Shown: positions 33,715 to 41,639 of the stretch, piece after piece
How positions within the stretch are numbered: position 1 is the stretch's first letter
Layout: every line of letters begins with the position of its first letter
DNA from: Paenibacillus daejeonensis DSM 15491
GTDB taxonomy: Bacteria > Bacillota > Bacilli > Paenibacillales > Paenibacillaceae
Assembly: GCF_000378385.1 (NCBI RefSeq)
Contig: NZ_KB899662.1
Coordinates: forward strand, 124,001 to 188,000
Reading direction: 5' to 3'
Length of the DNA: 64,000 nucleotides
Translations under genes and position numbers: made by a program
The notes under the pieces: model-generated
What the model was told of the DNA's origin: nothing
Database searches by the model: none
The model's input: only the letters and a program-made list of their open reading frames with translations

Positions 33715-34731
33715 TTAAGAAATCTCAGCCTGCTGAGCCATCAGGTTGTCGAACTCCTTCTCCAGGTTGTCCCGGTACGACTTCACCTCGGGTACCTCGG
33801 TCGGTTCCTCGAAGGTGCCTGTGAAGATCTGGCCTTCCGTTTCCACCAGCACATCCAGAAAGCCCTGTACGAGCTGCCCGGTTACGCTGTCGGGATGTTC
33901 AGACGCGGTCGCTTCATAGCTGGCTTTGGCTTCAGCGGTGACCTGCATCGTCTCAAAATCATAGTTTGGCGTGTTGTTAAGACCATACATATATTTGGGC
34001 AAGTAATCGTTCAAATAGATGTCCCGCACTTCATCGGCCTCAGGGCTGCCAGCGTAGAGCTTCAGATAGTCCTCAGCCGTCAATAAGCGGCGGGCCAGCT
34101 CATCCCAGCCGACAATCAGTCCGCCGTCGCTTGCGGAGATTTCGTCCGATTCCATGGCCTTCAGGTTGATGTACGCCACCAGGTCATAGCTGAGTGTATC
34201 TTCATATGCCTGAAACGCGCCATAGTCCACAATCGGGAAAAATGACCCCTCGGTGGTAATGAATGTATAGTTGCCTTTCAGCTTGCTGAGAATGAGTTCG
34301 CGCACGGTCTCATCAGGCACCTCTGACACATTGTCCTCGGTAACCGGCAGCTGAACATTAATCAGCACGGGCTGGAGATCCTGACTGAAAAACTGTTCCT
34401 GGGAGTAACTTAAATCCTGTTCATAGAAAGCAAACACATCCCGAACCATGGCATCTGCCTGCTCTTGCTCGGCCTCAGACAGACGCGCGTCGAGGAAGGC
34501 GATTAGTTCGGCAGCCTCCGTGGCCTCCTCTTTCAGCGCTTCCCACTCCTGGGCGAGCTTCTCCTCCGGCGTCTCCTCATCAACCGGATCTTCCGGCGGC
34601 TGCTCGACAACGCCTGGATCTTCGCCGCCTACCGGATCCGTCGTTTCTCCGGCGTCATTGCAGCCCGCAATCGCCACCGAAGCGGCTAGCAGACCGGTCA
34701 ACATCAGCTTGGACCATCGCCATGGCATCAT
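33715..34731 (-). CDS. Predicted lipoprotein of unknown function
   Basis: A 338-residue protein with a lipoprotein signal ending in the lipobox VAIAGC (Cys 24), then an acidic Pro/Glu-rich linker (about 25-58) that would hold the folded part off the membrane. The rest is acidic and mixed alpha/beta, and I do not recognise a family. No enzyme motif is visible. ATG start with GAGAGGAG upstream. An ECF-type promoter (TGCAAC, 17 bases, CGTC) just upstream suggests envelope-stress control. Confidence 0.8.
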   Translation of the reverse strand: MMPWRWSKLMLTGLLAASVAIAGCNDAGETTDPVGGEDPGVVEQPPEDPVDEETPEEKLAQEWEALKEEATEAAELIAFLDARLSEAEQEQADAMVRDVFAFYEQDLSYSQEQFFSQDLQPVLINVQLPVTEDNVSEVPDETVRELILSKLKGNYTFITTEGSFFPIVDYGAFQAYEDTLSYDLVAYINLKAMESDEISASDGGLIVGWDELARRLLTAEDYLKLYAGSPEADEVRDIYLNDYLPKYMYGLNNTPNYDFETMQVTAEAKASYEATASEHPDSVTGQLVQGFLDVLVETEGQIFTGTFEEPTEVPEVKSYRDNLEKEFDNLMAQQAEIS

Positions 34732-34782
34732 CCGTTCTCAGCTCCTCTCCCGCAAAGGCTTCTCTGCATTATTTACCCTTTA

Positions 34783-34809
34783 GACGGTTTGAATAACGCC
34801 AAAGTTGCA
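34783..34809 (-). promoter_or_regulatory. ECF-type promoter of the lipoprotein gene
   Basis: TGCAAC followed by TTT (34804-34809), 17 bases, then CGTC (34783-34786) on the minus strand. This is the AAC/CGTC pattern of SigW/SigX/SigV-type promoters. No sigma-A pair is equally good here. Confidence 0.5.
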
Positions 34810-34856
34810 AATGGGGAGGCCAGGCGTAGTGAGCAACACAAAATCAGTGCGAGTTA

Positions 34857-35249
34857 TTAAGCCGCCTTGCGGGACCCGAACCGGCTGTCCAAAGCAGCCA
34901 TCCGGCTGCCGGCTACAAGCAAGTGAGCCGCCATAATCCCCAGCGCCAGGTGCAGTTCATTGCCGGAGAATCCGCCACCCCAGGACACGGTGAACGTCGC
35001 GACGATCAAAATAATAATAAAGGCAATGCTCAGCACGCGCGTGCCCAATCCCAGAATCATGCTAATACCGCCCAGCAGCTCGACCAGAGCAACCACATAG
35101 GCCATAAAGCCCGGGATACCCAGGCTCTCAAAAAAGCCGACTGTACCATCAATACCACCTTGGAACTTTTGCAATCCATGCATAAAAAAGATAAATCCCA
35201 AACCAATTCGTACAATTAAACTACCCATTTCTACATTGGAAGCTTTCAT
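34857..35249 (-). CDS. DoxX-family membrane protein
   Basis: A 130-residue DoxX protein with four membrane helices (about 10-27, 48-68, 70-90 and 98-116). Family signatures are RIGLGFIFFMHGLQKFQGG near the start and ALVELLGGISMILGLGTRV in the middle. DoxX proteins are linked to redox and thiol balance in membranes, but the exact function differs among members. The start is ATG 35249 with GGAGG. A BlaI-type operator identical in layout to the one before blaI lies just upstream. Confidence 0.9.
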   Translation of the reverse strand: MKASNVEMGSLIVRIGLGFIFFMHGLQKFQGGIDGTVGFFESLGIPGFMAYVVALVELLGGISMILGLGTRVLSIAFIIILIVATFTVSWGGGFSGNELHLALGIMAAHLLVAGSRMAALDSRFGSRKAA

Positions 35250-35268
35250 TCTTCATATCCTCCGTTCA

Positions 35269-35285
35269 CACTACAAAACGTAGTG
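35269..35285. promoter_or_regulatory. BlaI-type operator upstream of the DoxX gene
   Basis: CACTAC-N5-GTAGTG, the same 17-base palindrome found over the blaI -10 at 36630-36646. BlaI/MecI/CopY repressors bind palindromes of the ACTACA/TGTAGT kind. Confidence 0.7.
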
Positions 35286-35340
35286 CATTTAATTAATCGG
35301 AGCCTGACCGGCTGTAACTCACCGGTCGGTCCGTTGATCG

Positions 35341-36192
35341 TTACACAACCGCCCAGAAAAGCATCCCCATCAGCAGCAACAGCATCCCCGACGATCCTGC
35401 CAGAGTGGTCCACGGCAGCTCGGGCGACACATCCTGAACCGGGTTTAGAATCTTGCGAATCCGGTAGTTCACCGCATGTTCAGCAAATGACACGTGCGCA
35501 AACGGTTGAGCCCCTGATTGTCCAGATCTCAGCAGCTTGAGCAGTGCGCTGCCAATAAAAGCCTCGCTGCCTTGCTCACGAGAAGCATAGCCATCCGCCA
35601 GAATTTCTCGAGCCAGATGATAATTGTCGGCCAGCCAACGGAGAACAGGAATATACCAGAATACAGAAGCGAACAGCGTTGTCATAAAGGTTTTCAGCGG
35701 GTCATGATGCCGCAAATGATGCATCTCATGCAGAATGACCGCCCGTTCTTCTTCCTTATCCAGCAGCTCCAGCAATCCTGTTGACAGAATGATCCGACGG
35801 TTGATAAACCCCATTGTAAATGCCAGGGGAGCAGCGGATGAAATGACCAGCAGCCTCTCTCCCGTAATCTGGCCGTACTTCATGGCCATCAAGGCCGTCG
35901 CGCGGCTGTCGCGGCTTCGCTCCAGCTTGTGCTCCGCGCGTCTGATGAGCCACAACTGGCGTAAGATGTTGACAACCAAAGAAGCAAGAGTCGTAAGCAC
36001 GATAGCATCAAGCACATAAGCAAATGAAAAAATGCCCATGGAGCGCATCCACATATTACAGAGATGAAACAAATTCGTCTTCAAATTCCATCCAAAAAAC
36101 AAATGGCAGGCGTAGAGCAGCATTTGAGCCACGACAATGCCCGAGATGAGCATGGAGGTAACAAACGCAGAACGCGAACGATTATTCCACAT
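35341..36192 (-). CDS. M56-family membrane zinc metallopeptidase (BlaR1-like, no sensor domain)
   Basis: A 283-residue integral membrane peptidase. Helices lie at about 10-30, 55-80, 165-185 and 262-282, and the zinc motif HEMHH (H155, E156, H159) sits between them. Full BlaR1 is near 585 residues with an outer penicillin-binding domain; that domain is missing, so beta-lactam sensing by that route is unlikely. It overlaps the blaI-type gene by one base and should cleave or inactivate that repressor on a signal. The signal is unknown. Confidence 0.92.
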   Translation of the reverse strand: MWNNRSRSAFVTSMLISGIVVAQMLLYACHLFFGWNLKTNLFHLCNMWMRSMGIFSFAYVLDAIVLTTLASLVVNILRQLWLIRRAEHKLERSRDSRATALMAMKYGQITGERLLVISSAAPLAFTMGFINRRIILSTGLLELLDKEEERAVILHEMHHLRHHDPLKTFMTTLFASVFWYIPVLRWLADNYHLAREILADGYASREQGSEAFIGSALLKLLRSGQSGAQPFAHVSFAEHAVNYRIRKILNPVQDVSPELPWTTLAGSSGMLLLLMGMLFWAVV

Positions 36193-36614
36193 CAGGATCG
36201 GTCCTTTTTAAGTTGTTGGATCCGCTTCTCCAGTTGATCCAGCAGATCGGGGTCGGCTTCATCGAGCGCATCCACCATATGGTTGACAATCAGCGGCCCG
36301 AATTCGTCCAGCAGCTCGCCCGTGAGCTCCTTGGACTGCGCCTCCAAGAATGCCTCCCGCGAACGGGTCGGCCGGTATAGCGACGCCTTGCGGCCTGGTA
36401 GCTTGTCCAGAAATCCCTTCTCCGTCAAACGGTTCATGACGGTCATCACTGTATTGAAGCTGAGGGGCTTCTCCTGATGCAGCTGCAGCTGATGCTGCAC
36501 ATCCTTGATGGTCAGCTCCGTATTATCCCACAGAATCGTCATCACCCGTGCCTCCAAGGGGCCAAAAAACCGATTCATCCCCCTTTCATGGTATTTGAAG
36601 TTCTCTATCTTCAT
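36192..36614 (-). CDS. blaI: BlaI/MecI/CopY-family repressor
   Basis: A 140-residue repressor. The winged helix (about 14-85, LEARVMTILWDNTELTIKDVQHQL, SFNTVMTVMNRLTEKGFL) is followed by a dimerising helical tail. It is paired with the M56 peptidase, as BlaI is with BlaR1. The promoter (TTGACA 36662-36667, 18 bases, TACAAT 36638-36643) is overlaid by CACTAC-N5-GTAGTG, so the gene likely represses itself. The same operator at 35269 implies that the DoxX gene is a second target. Confidence 0.93.
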   Translation of the reverse strand: MKIENFKYHERGMNRFFGPLEARVMTILWDNTELTIKDVQHQLQLHQEKPLSFNTVMTVMNRLTEKGFLDKLPGRKASLYRPTRSREAFLEAQSKELTGELLDEFGPLIVNHMVDALDEADPDLLDQLEKRIQQLKKDRS

Positions 36615-36629
36615 AACTTCCCCACCTCA

Positions 36630-36667
36630 CACTACGTATTGTAGTGCAACTGTTCATCGGTTGTCAA
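36630..36667 (-). promoter_or_regulatory. blaI promoter and operator
   Basis: TTGACA, 18-base spacer and TACAAT on the minus strand; the palindrome CACTAC-GTATT-GTAGTG (36630-36646) covers the -10. Confidence 0.8.
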
Positions 36668-36714
36668 CGTTCCCCCGGTAAGGGGGAGCAACCACCCCCA
36701 CAGAACGGAAGTTT

Positions 36715-36900
36715 CTACTCCGAGAGAATGATAGCTAATGGAAATCCAACAATTAAATACAATAACACGGTCGCTCCTATCCCGCTGCGAATGATGGTGC
36801 GCCGATCATACCGGCCAACAATCAGTGCAATCCAGGCGATCAGGATGATGCCCAGTGTAATGAACTGCCAAGGCGATACCAACGTCTCCGCACGAATCAT
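36715..36900 (-). CDS. Small two-helix membrane protein, 61 aa
   Basis: Two membrane helices (about 12-30 and 38-58) with a basic loop RYDRRTIIR between them. The ATG follows AAGGGAGG and overlaps the stop of the upstream membrane gene by four bases, so it is a genuine coupled gene. I do not recognise the family. It may form a complex with the 243-residue partner. Confidence 0.7.
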   Translation of the reverse strand: MIRAETLVSPWQFITLGIILIAWIALIVGRYDRRTIIRSGIGATVLLYLIVGFPLAIILSE

Positions 36901-37628
36901 TGTGGCACCTCCCTTCGCTCAAATGTCTGAATCTGCTGCAGAAGATAAGCATGGTTGTGCTGAAGTGCTTCGTCATAACTGTAAGGCATGACATCCTCTG
37001 ATTCAGTCAGCACCATGGCTCTGCCTGCTTCGTCCGTCGTGTTGAACATACGCATGTAGACATCGAGCGGCACATTCTGCTCCTGCAGATGCAGTAGCCA
37101 AGGCTGCATATCCTGATACTCATAAAATGGAATTTCGACCGCCCGTAGACCTGACGACGTGTTGTGTACGAAACACAGGCTGGGCAGGACATGCGCGAGC
37201 GGCTGCCGCTCCCGCCATTTCGATTCTTTGTACGCATAATGATTGATTGCTACATGATGGGCGATACTGGCTTTTACGATCTCCGAGAGCTGAACCGTTT
37301 GTTCGGTCCGGCTGCGGTTCGTTTTGTCGTAGCGTATCAGCTCCAAACGATCTCTGAATAAGTGATAGCTGCTCAGATGCGTATTCTCCCAGACGAACTT
37401 ATCCAGCAGCTTGTAGCCCTTCCATGCAAGCCAGAGACCCGCAGCAACAAGAGGCAACAGCAAGAGAGCCCAGCCGCCAAGAGCCCTTGCGCCATATCCA
37501 GACCACCCGGCCATCGCCAGGCCGAAGATAATCAGCAGTGTAAAGCATTCAAAGGAGAGGATCCAGTAAAAGGGCTGCATCTTCCGGTCGCAGCGGGCAT
37601 GAATAAGGTTCGGCTTTGTTTCCATCAT
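36897..37628 (-). CDS. Two-helix membrane protein of unknown function
   Basis: A 243-residue protein. Two close membrane helices (about 20-40 and 48-68) form a hairpin, followed by a cytoplasmic domain of about 170 residues with a YcxB/PH-like look (DRLELIRYDKTNRSRTEQTVQLSEIVKASI), though that is only a visual likeness. ATG 37628 is chosen as it stands 7 bases after GGAAGGA; GTG 37634 and ATG 37625 are alternatives. It is coupled to the 61-codon membrane gene. Confidence 0.7.
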   Translation of the reverse strand: MMETKPNLIHARCDRKMQPFYWILSFECFTLLIIFGLAMAGWSGYGARALGGWALLLLPLVAAGLWLAWKGYKLLDKFVWENTHLSSYHLFRDRLELIRYDKTNRSRTEQTVQLSEIVKASIAHHVAINHYAYKESKWRERQPLAHVLPSLCFVHNTSSGLRAVEIPFYEYQDMQPWLLHLQEQNVPLDVYMRMFNTTDEAGRAMVLTESEDVMPYSYDEALQHNHAYLLQQIQTFERREVPQ

Positions 37629-37688
37629 ATGCACGTCCTTCCGGCCAATATATTCCTATCTACTACGCGCCACAAGGTGAAACGATTC

Positions 37689-37733
37689 AAAAAAGAAAGA
37701 AGAACCCGGCAGGCGGGTCACGCCTGACAGGCT
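37689..37733 (-). terminator. Terminator after the rhamnose operon
   Basis: A 15-bp stem with one mismatch (AGAGCCTGTCAGGCG / CGCCTGCCGGGTTCT) and a TGACC loop, then TCTTTCTTTTTT on the minus strand. Confidence 0.9.
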
Positions 37734-37751
37734 CTGTTGTTCGGGCTTTCA

Positions 37752-38516
37752 CTATTTTGAAGCAATCTGCACGTGCACGTTCAGCTCACGCAGGCTTTTA
37801 TAAAACGCCTCATCAATCTGGTCATCTGTAATGATCGTATGGACCTTGGACAGATCGGCTACATGCGCGAACGTCTTGAGTCCAAACTTGCTGTGGTCGG
37901 CCAAAAGAAATACCTGCTCGGCCATACCGATCATCCGGCTCTTGATAATCGCTTGCTGTTCATTCGTCTCGCTGATCCCGCGCTCCAGATGGATGCCCTT
38001 GCAGGAGATGAATGCCTTATCGACATGGTAAGATTCCAGGGAACGCTCCGCGAGCGGACCGACATAGGAGAGCGATCGGGGTGCCAGGGTACCGCCAGTG
38101 GAAATCACCTCCACGCGCTCCTTGGTACTCAGCGCAATCGCTACCTGAATCGAGTTGGTCAGCACCGTGAGAGGTATGTCCGGCAGAATGGAAGCCATAT
38201 ACCAAGCCGTCGTACTGGCATCCAGAATGATTCGTTCCCTCGGTCCGATATGCTGCACCGCTTCTGCAGCGATGCGCTTCTTTTCCTCGATGTAGGCAAT
38301 CTCCCGCTCCGTATGAGGGACTTCCGTCTGCTGTTCTTTCACGCTGACAGCCCCGCCGTGACTCCGCTTCAGCCGTCCCGCTTGCTCCAGCCGGTCGAGA
38401 TCGCGGCGGATTGTCTCTTCCGTGACGCTGCATAGCTCGCTCAGCTCCGACACCCGGATGCTGCCCCGTTCATTGACCAGCTGCACGATTTTCTCATACC
38501 GCTCCATTACGAGCAT
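37752..38516 (-). CDS. rhaR: DeoR-family regulator of the rhamnose operon
   Basis: A 254-residue DeoR repressor. The helix-turn-helix (about 4-55, ERGSIRVSELSELCSVTEETIRRDLDRLEQAGRL) is followed by the sugar-phosphate-binding DeoRC domain (about 75-230, with DASTTAWYMASILPD, STGGTLAPRSLSYVGPLAE, LLADHSKFG). It is the last gene of the rhamnose operon and probably senses a rhamnose intermediate. ATG 38516 is taken from GGGAAGTG upstream; ATG 38507 is also possible. Confidence 0.9.
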   Translation of the reverse strand: MLVMERYEKIVQLVNERGSIRVSELSELCSVTEETIRRDLDRLEQAGRLKRSHGGAVSVKEQQTEVPHTEREIAYIEEKKRIAAEAVQHIGPRERIILDASTTAWYMASILPDIPLTVLTNSIQVAIALSTKERVEVISTGGTLAPRSLSYVGPLAERSLESYHVDKAFISCKGIHLERGISETNEQQAIIKSRMIGMAEQVFLLADHSKFGLKTFAHVADLSKVHTIITDDQIDEAFYKSLRELNVHVQIASK

Positions 38517-38536
38517 CCCATTCACTTCCCGACGTC

Positions 38537-40006
38537 TTATTGTAAACCCGTCACTTGCACAAATTCAGCGTATGCCTTATCCCAGACTTCCGGCTCCTGC
38601 GGCTCATAAAGAGCAGCAGGGAACGAATCACGGACAATGCTGCGTGCATCACGAATCGATTGAATTTCACCCAATGCCATGTATTGTACCAGAATATTGC
38701 CGATTGCGCTCGCTTCTACAGGACCCGCCCATACCGGCTTGCCGATGGCCTCCGCTGTCAATTGGCATAACAACTCATTCTGAATCCCGCCGCCCACCAT
38801 ATGCAGGCCTGCGAACTCAACTCCCGAGAGCTCCGCAGTCAGTCCCAGAATGTAGCGATACTTGAGTGCCAGACTGTCCATGATGCAGCGGGTGATCTGC
38901 CCGGGCGTTTCAGGGACGGTCTGATTCGTGGTGCGGCAGTAAGCCTGAATTGCCGATGGCATATGCGACGGATTGAAGAAGGACTCGTGATCCGGATCAA
39001 TGAAGCTGATGCAGGCTGACTCCTGACGGGCCAATTGGGCGAGTCCGGCGAAGGATACGTCCTGGCCTTCCTGCTCCCAGATCCGCTTGCATTCCTGAAT
39101 GATCCAGAGGCCCATAATATTCTTGAGCAGACGGAAGGTCCCGCCTACACCACCTTCATTAGTGAAGTTCAACTCACGTGCGCGCTCGGTCAGCACGGGA
39201 GCATCCACCTCTGTTCCCATCAGCGACCATGTACCACAGCTCAAGTATGCAAACGGCCCTTCCCCTGCGGGTACCGCAGCAACAGCGGAACCGGTGTCAT
39301 GCTCAGCTACGGCTATGACCGGACAAGCCGGCACATCCAGCTCTGCCGCGAGCTCTGGCCGCAGCTGCCCAACAACCGTGCCTGGCAAGACAACAGGGGC
39401 AAACAAATGGGCTGGCAAACCAAGCCGCTCGATCAGTTCCCGGTCCCAATCCTGTTCCAGCGGATGATATAGCTGGGTGGTTGAAGCATTGGAGAACTCA
39501 CTCTTGCGCTCCCCCGTCAGGAAGTAACGAAGCAGATCAGGGATCATCAGCAGCTGATCCGCTTGCTGAAGCGCCACGGCCTGCCGTTCCTTCAGCGCAT
39601 ATAGCTGAAAGATTGTATTAAACTGCAGAAACTGAATGCCGTTGCGCCCGAACAGCTCACGCTCGGGAATCTGCTCGAATACCTGGGCCATCACCCCATC
39701 GGTCTGATGGTCGCGATAGTGATAAGGATTACCCAGCAGCTCGCCGTTTTTATCCAGCAGGCCATAATCAACGGCCCACGAGTCAATGGCGATACTGCGG
39801 AACGCCAGCCCTTGCTGCCTGGCCTTGATGATGCCTTGCTTCATCTCATGGTACAGCCGCAAAATATCCCAGTGCAAATGCTTGCCCGTGTGTACCGGAT
39901 CATTGGCAAAACGGTGGACTTCCCGAACCGTCAGCTTGCCATTCTCCAGGGTGCCGAGAAGCGCTCTGCCGCTGCTTGCGCCAAGGTCGAAGGCGAGGAC
40001 ACTCAC
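38537..40006 (-). CDS. rhaB: Rhamnulokinase
   Basis: A 489-residue FGGY-family sugar kinase that phosphorylates L-rhamnulose at C1. It starts VLAFDLGASSGRALLGTLENG (ATP/Mg loop) and has IAIDSWAVDYGLLDKNGELLGNPYHYRD, the sugar-binding AVAEHDTGSAVAAVP and the C-terminal HMVGGGIQNELLCQLTAEAIGKPVWAGP. The GTG start overlaps the rhaI stop. Second step of rhamnose breakdown in this operon. Confidence 0.96.
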   Translation of the reverse strand: MSVLAFDLGASSGRALLGTLENGKLTVREVHRFANDPVHTGKHLHWDILRLYHEMKQGIIKARQQGLAFRSIAIDSWAVDYGLLDKNGELLGNPYHYRDHQTDGVMAQVFEQIPERELFGRNGIQFLQFNTIFQLYALKERQAVALQQADQLLMIPDLLRYFLTGERKSEFSNASTTQLYHPLEQDWDRELIERLGLPAHLFAPVVLPGTVVGQLRPELAAELDVPACPVIAVAEHDTGSAVAAVPAGEGPFAYLSCGTWSLMGTEVDAPVLTERARELNFTNEGGVGGTFRLLKNIMGLWIIQECKRIWEQEGQDVSFAGLAQLARQESACISFIDPDHESFFNPSHMPSAIQAYCRTTNQTVPETPGQITRCIMDSLALKYRYILGLTAELSGVEFAGLHMVGGGIQNELLCQLTAEAIGKPVWAGPVEASAIGNILVQYMALGEIQSIRDARSIVRDSFPAALYEPQEPEVWDKAYAEFVQVTGLQ

Positions 40007-41223
40007 CAGCTGGCACCACCCTTGCCGCGCGGCGCGATACTCTCCTCATAGCCGCTCGCCAGATAAGCTGCCATCGGATCAACCGGCACGCCTTGCTCTT
40101 CGCGGACCGCTTGAAGAAGCGGCGTCACGTCGAACTCCGAGGCTTTGCGCACCGCATCCTCTGCCGCCAGCACATCGCCGGCTTCCTGAGCCGCGAGAAC
40201 CTCCTCATGGTTAATCAGTAGCGCCTTGGCATACTGGGTCTGTACATTCAGCACAGAGCGAATCATGGCCGGGATCTTGCGCTCAATATTATGAGACTGG
40301 TCGATCATATAAGCAATGTTATTCACCGTATCACGGACTGCGCCGTTCTCGTCCAGCGACGCTTCAAGAATCTGATAGAAAATCAGGAACAATTCATAGG
40401 GATTCATGGTGCCTACAATTAGATCATCGTCCGCATACTTACGGCTATTGAAGTGGAAACCGCCGAGCTTCTGCTCGTCAATGAGGTACGCAACGATATG
40501 CTCCACATTAATGCCTTGGGCATGATGCCCCGTGTCCACCAGTACCTGTGCTTGCGGGCCCAGCTTATTAGCCATATTGAAGGACATGCCCCAGTCCGCG
40601 AGATCGGTATGATAGAAGGCCGGTTCAAAGGTCTTGTATTCAATCAGCATGCGCATCTCCGGCGTCAGCGCGCCGTACATTTCGGAGAGTGCTTCATGCA
40701 TCCAGGCTTTGCGCTTGCGGATATTGCCCTGCCCCGGATAGTTGGTACCATCGGCAAACCACAGGCTGATGTCGCGCGAGCCTGTCGCCTTGGCAATATC
40801 GACGCATTCCAGCAGATGATCGGTCGCCTTGCGGCGCACAGCGGCATCCGCATGGCAGACGCTGCCCAGCATGTAGTCTTCTTCCTGAAACAGGTTAGGG
40901 TTGACTGCACCGATCGTCAAGCCCAGGCTCTCGGCATGACTGCGCAGCTTGCTATAGTCATCTACCTTGTCCCAAGGAATATGAATGGCGACCGACTTGC
41001 AAGCTCCCGTATATTTGTGAACCTGTGCCGCGTCATCGAACTTCTCGAACGCGTTGCGGGGTACACCGGTTTTCTGGAACACCTTGAAGCGTGTGCCGGA
41101 ATCGCCGTAGCCCCAGGAAGGCGTCTCGATTTGAAGCGATTTCAAGGTTTCTTTGACCTTGCCGATATCAATGCCCCGTGCTTGTTGCTGCTCCTCGAAG
41201 AGCTGATATGCGCGATCTGTCAT
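40003..41223 (-). CDS. rhaI: L-rhamnose isomerase (RhaI type)
   Basis: A 406-residue metal-dependent TIM-barrel isomerase converting L-rhamnose to L-rhamnulose. It matches the RhaI (Pseudomonas/Bacillus-type) form rather than E. coli RhaA: FKVFQKTGVPRNAFEKFDDAAQV, AIHIPWDK, SLWFADGTNYPGQG, EYKTFEPAFYHTD, VDTGHHAQG and HFNSRKYADDDL carry the metal and substrate residues. ATG with AAGGGAG upstream. It precedes rhaB with overlap. Confidence 0.95.
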   Translation of the reverse strand: MTDRAYQLFEEQQQARGIDIGKVKETLKSLQIETPSWGYGDSGTRFKVFQKTGVPRNAFEKFDDAAQVHKYTGACKSVAIHIPWDKVDDYSKLRSHAESLGLTIGAVNPNLFQEEDYMLGSVCHADAAVRRKATDHLLECVDIAKATGSRDISLWFADGTNYPGQGNIRKRKAWMHEALSEMYGALTPEMRMLIEYKTFEPAFYHTDLADWGMSFNMANKLGPQAQVLVDTGHHAQGINVEHIVAYLIDEQKLGGFHFNSRKYADDDLIVGTMNPYELFLIFYQILEASLDENGAVRDTVNNIAYMIDQSHNIERKIPAMIRSVLNVQTQYAKALLINHEEVLAAQEAGDVLAAEDAVRKASEFDVTPLLQAVREEQGVPVDPMAAYLASGYEESIAPRGKGGASW

Positions 41224-41257
41224 CGTGGAAGTCTCCCTTATCTATCATATTTGTCGT

Positions 41258-41626
41258 TTAGGCTAACGGATAAGCCATTGTTGTCATGAGCGCATTCTCC
41301 GGTTGGGTAGAATCCAGACGGCTGTACTGAATAATCACGGGTACGTCGCTCGTCACTTCTACGGCATACGGTACGCCCACCGGGATGGATTCTTCATCCT
41401 TCTTGAGCGAGCTTGTGCGGACGTGCTTGGTCCGTTTCCCTGCTACGTAGACCTTGATGCCCTCGATGGGGTCACGATCTTCAAAGAAGACCGTGACGCT
41501 CAGAAGCGCATCCTCCGGGTTAATATTGAGCACACAGATCGACTCGTGGCTCTCCAGCGACCCGGAGCTGTCAGCAGGGATGTAACAATCGGGAATAATC
41601 CAGTGCAATTCCCCTTTAGTTCGCAT
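41258..41626 (-). CDS. ASRT-family (sensory rhodopsin transducer-like) beta-sandwich protein
   Basis: A 122-residue protein that I match to the Anabaena sensory rhodopsin transducer family (PF07100). Shared pieces are HWIIPDCYIPADSSGSLESHESICVLN, the segment FFEDRDPIEGIKVYVAGKRTKHVRTSSL and the ending QYSRLDSTQPENALMTTMAYPL. No rhodopsin gene is nearby. It sits between the rhamnose aldolase and isomerase genes in the same direction, so a role as a sugar- or intermediate-binding protein is likelier than light signalling. ATG 41626 follows AGGAGGAGAGG; the frame could start at 41674. Confidence 0.85.
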   Translation of the reverse strand: MRTKGELHWIIPDCYIPADSSGSLESHESICVLNINPEDALLSVTVFFEDRDPIEGIKVYVAGKRTKHVRTSSLKKDEESIPVGVPYAVEVTSDVPVIIQYSRLDSTQPENALMTTMAYPLA

Positions 41627-41639
41627 CCTGCCTCTCCTC

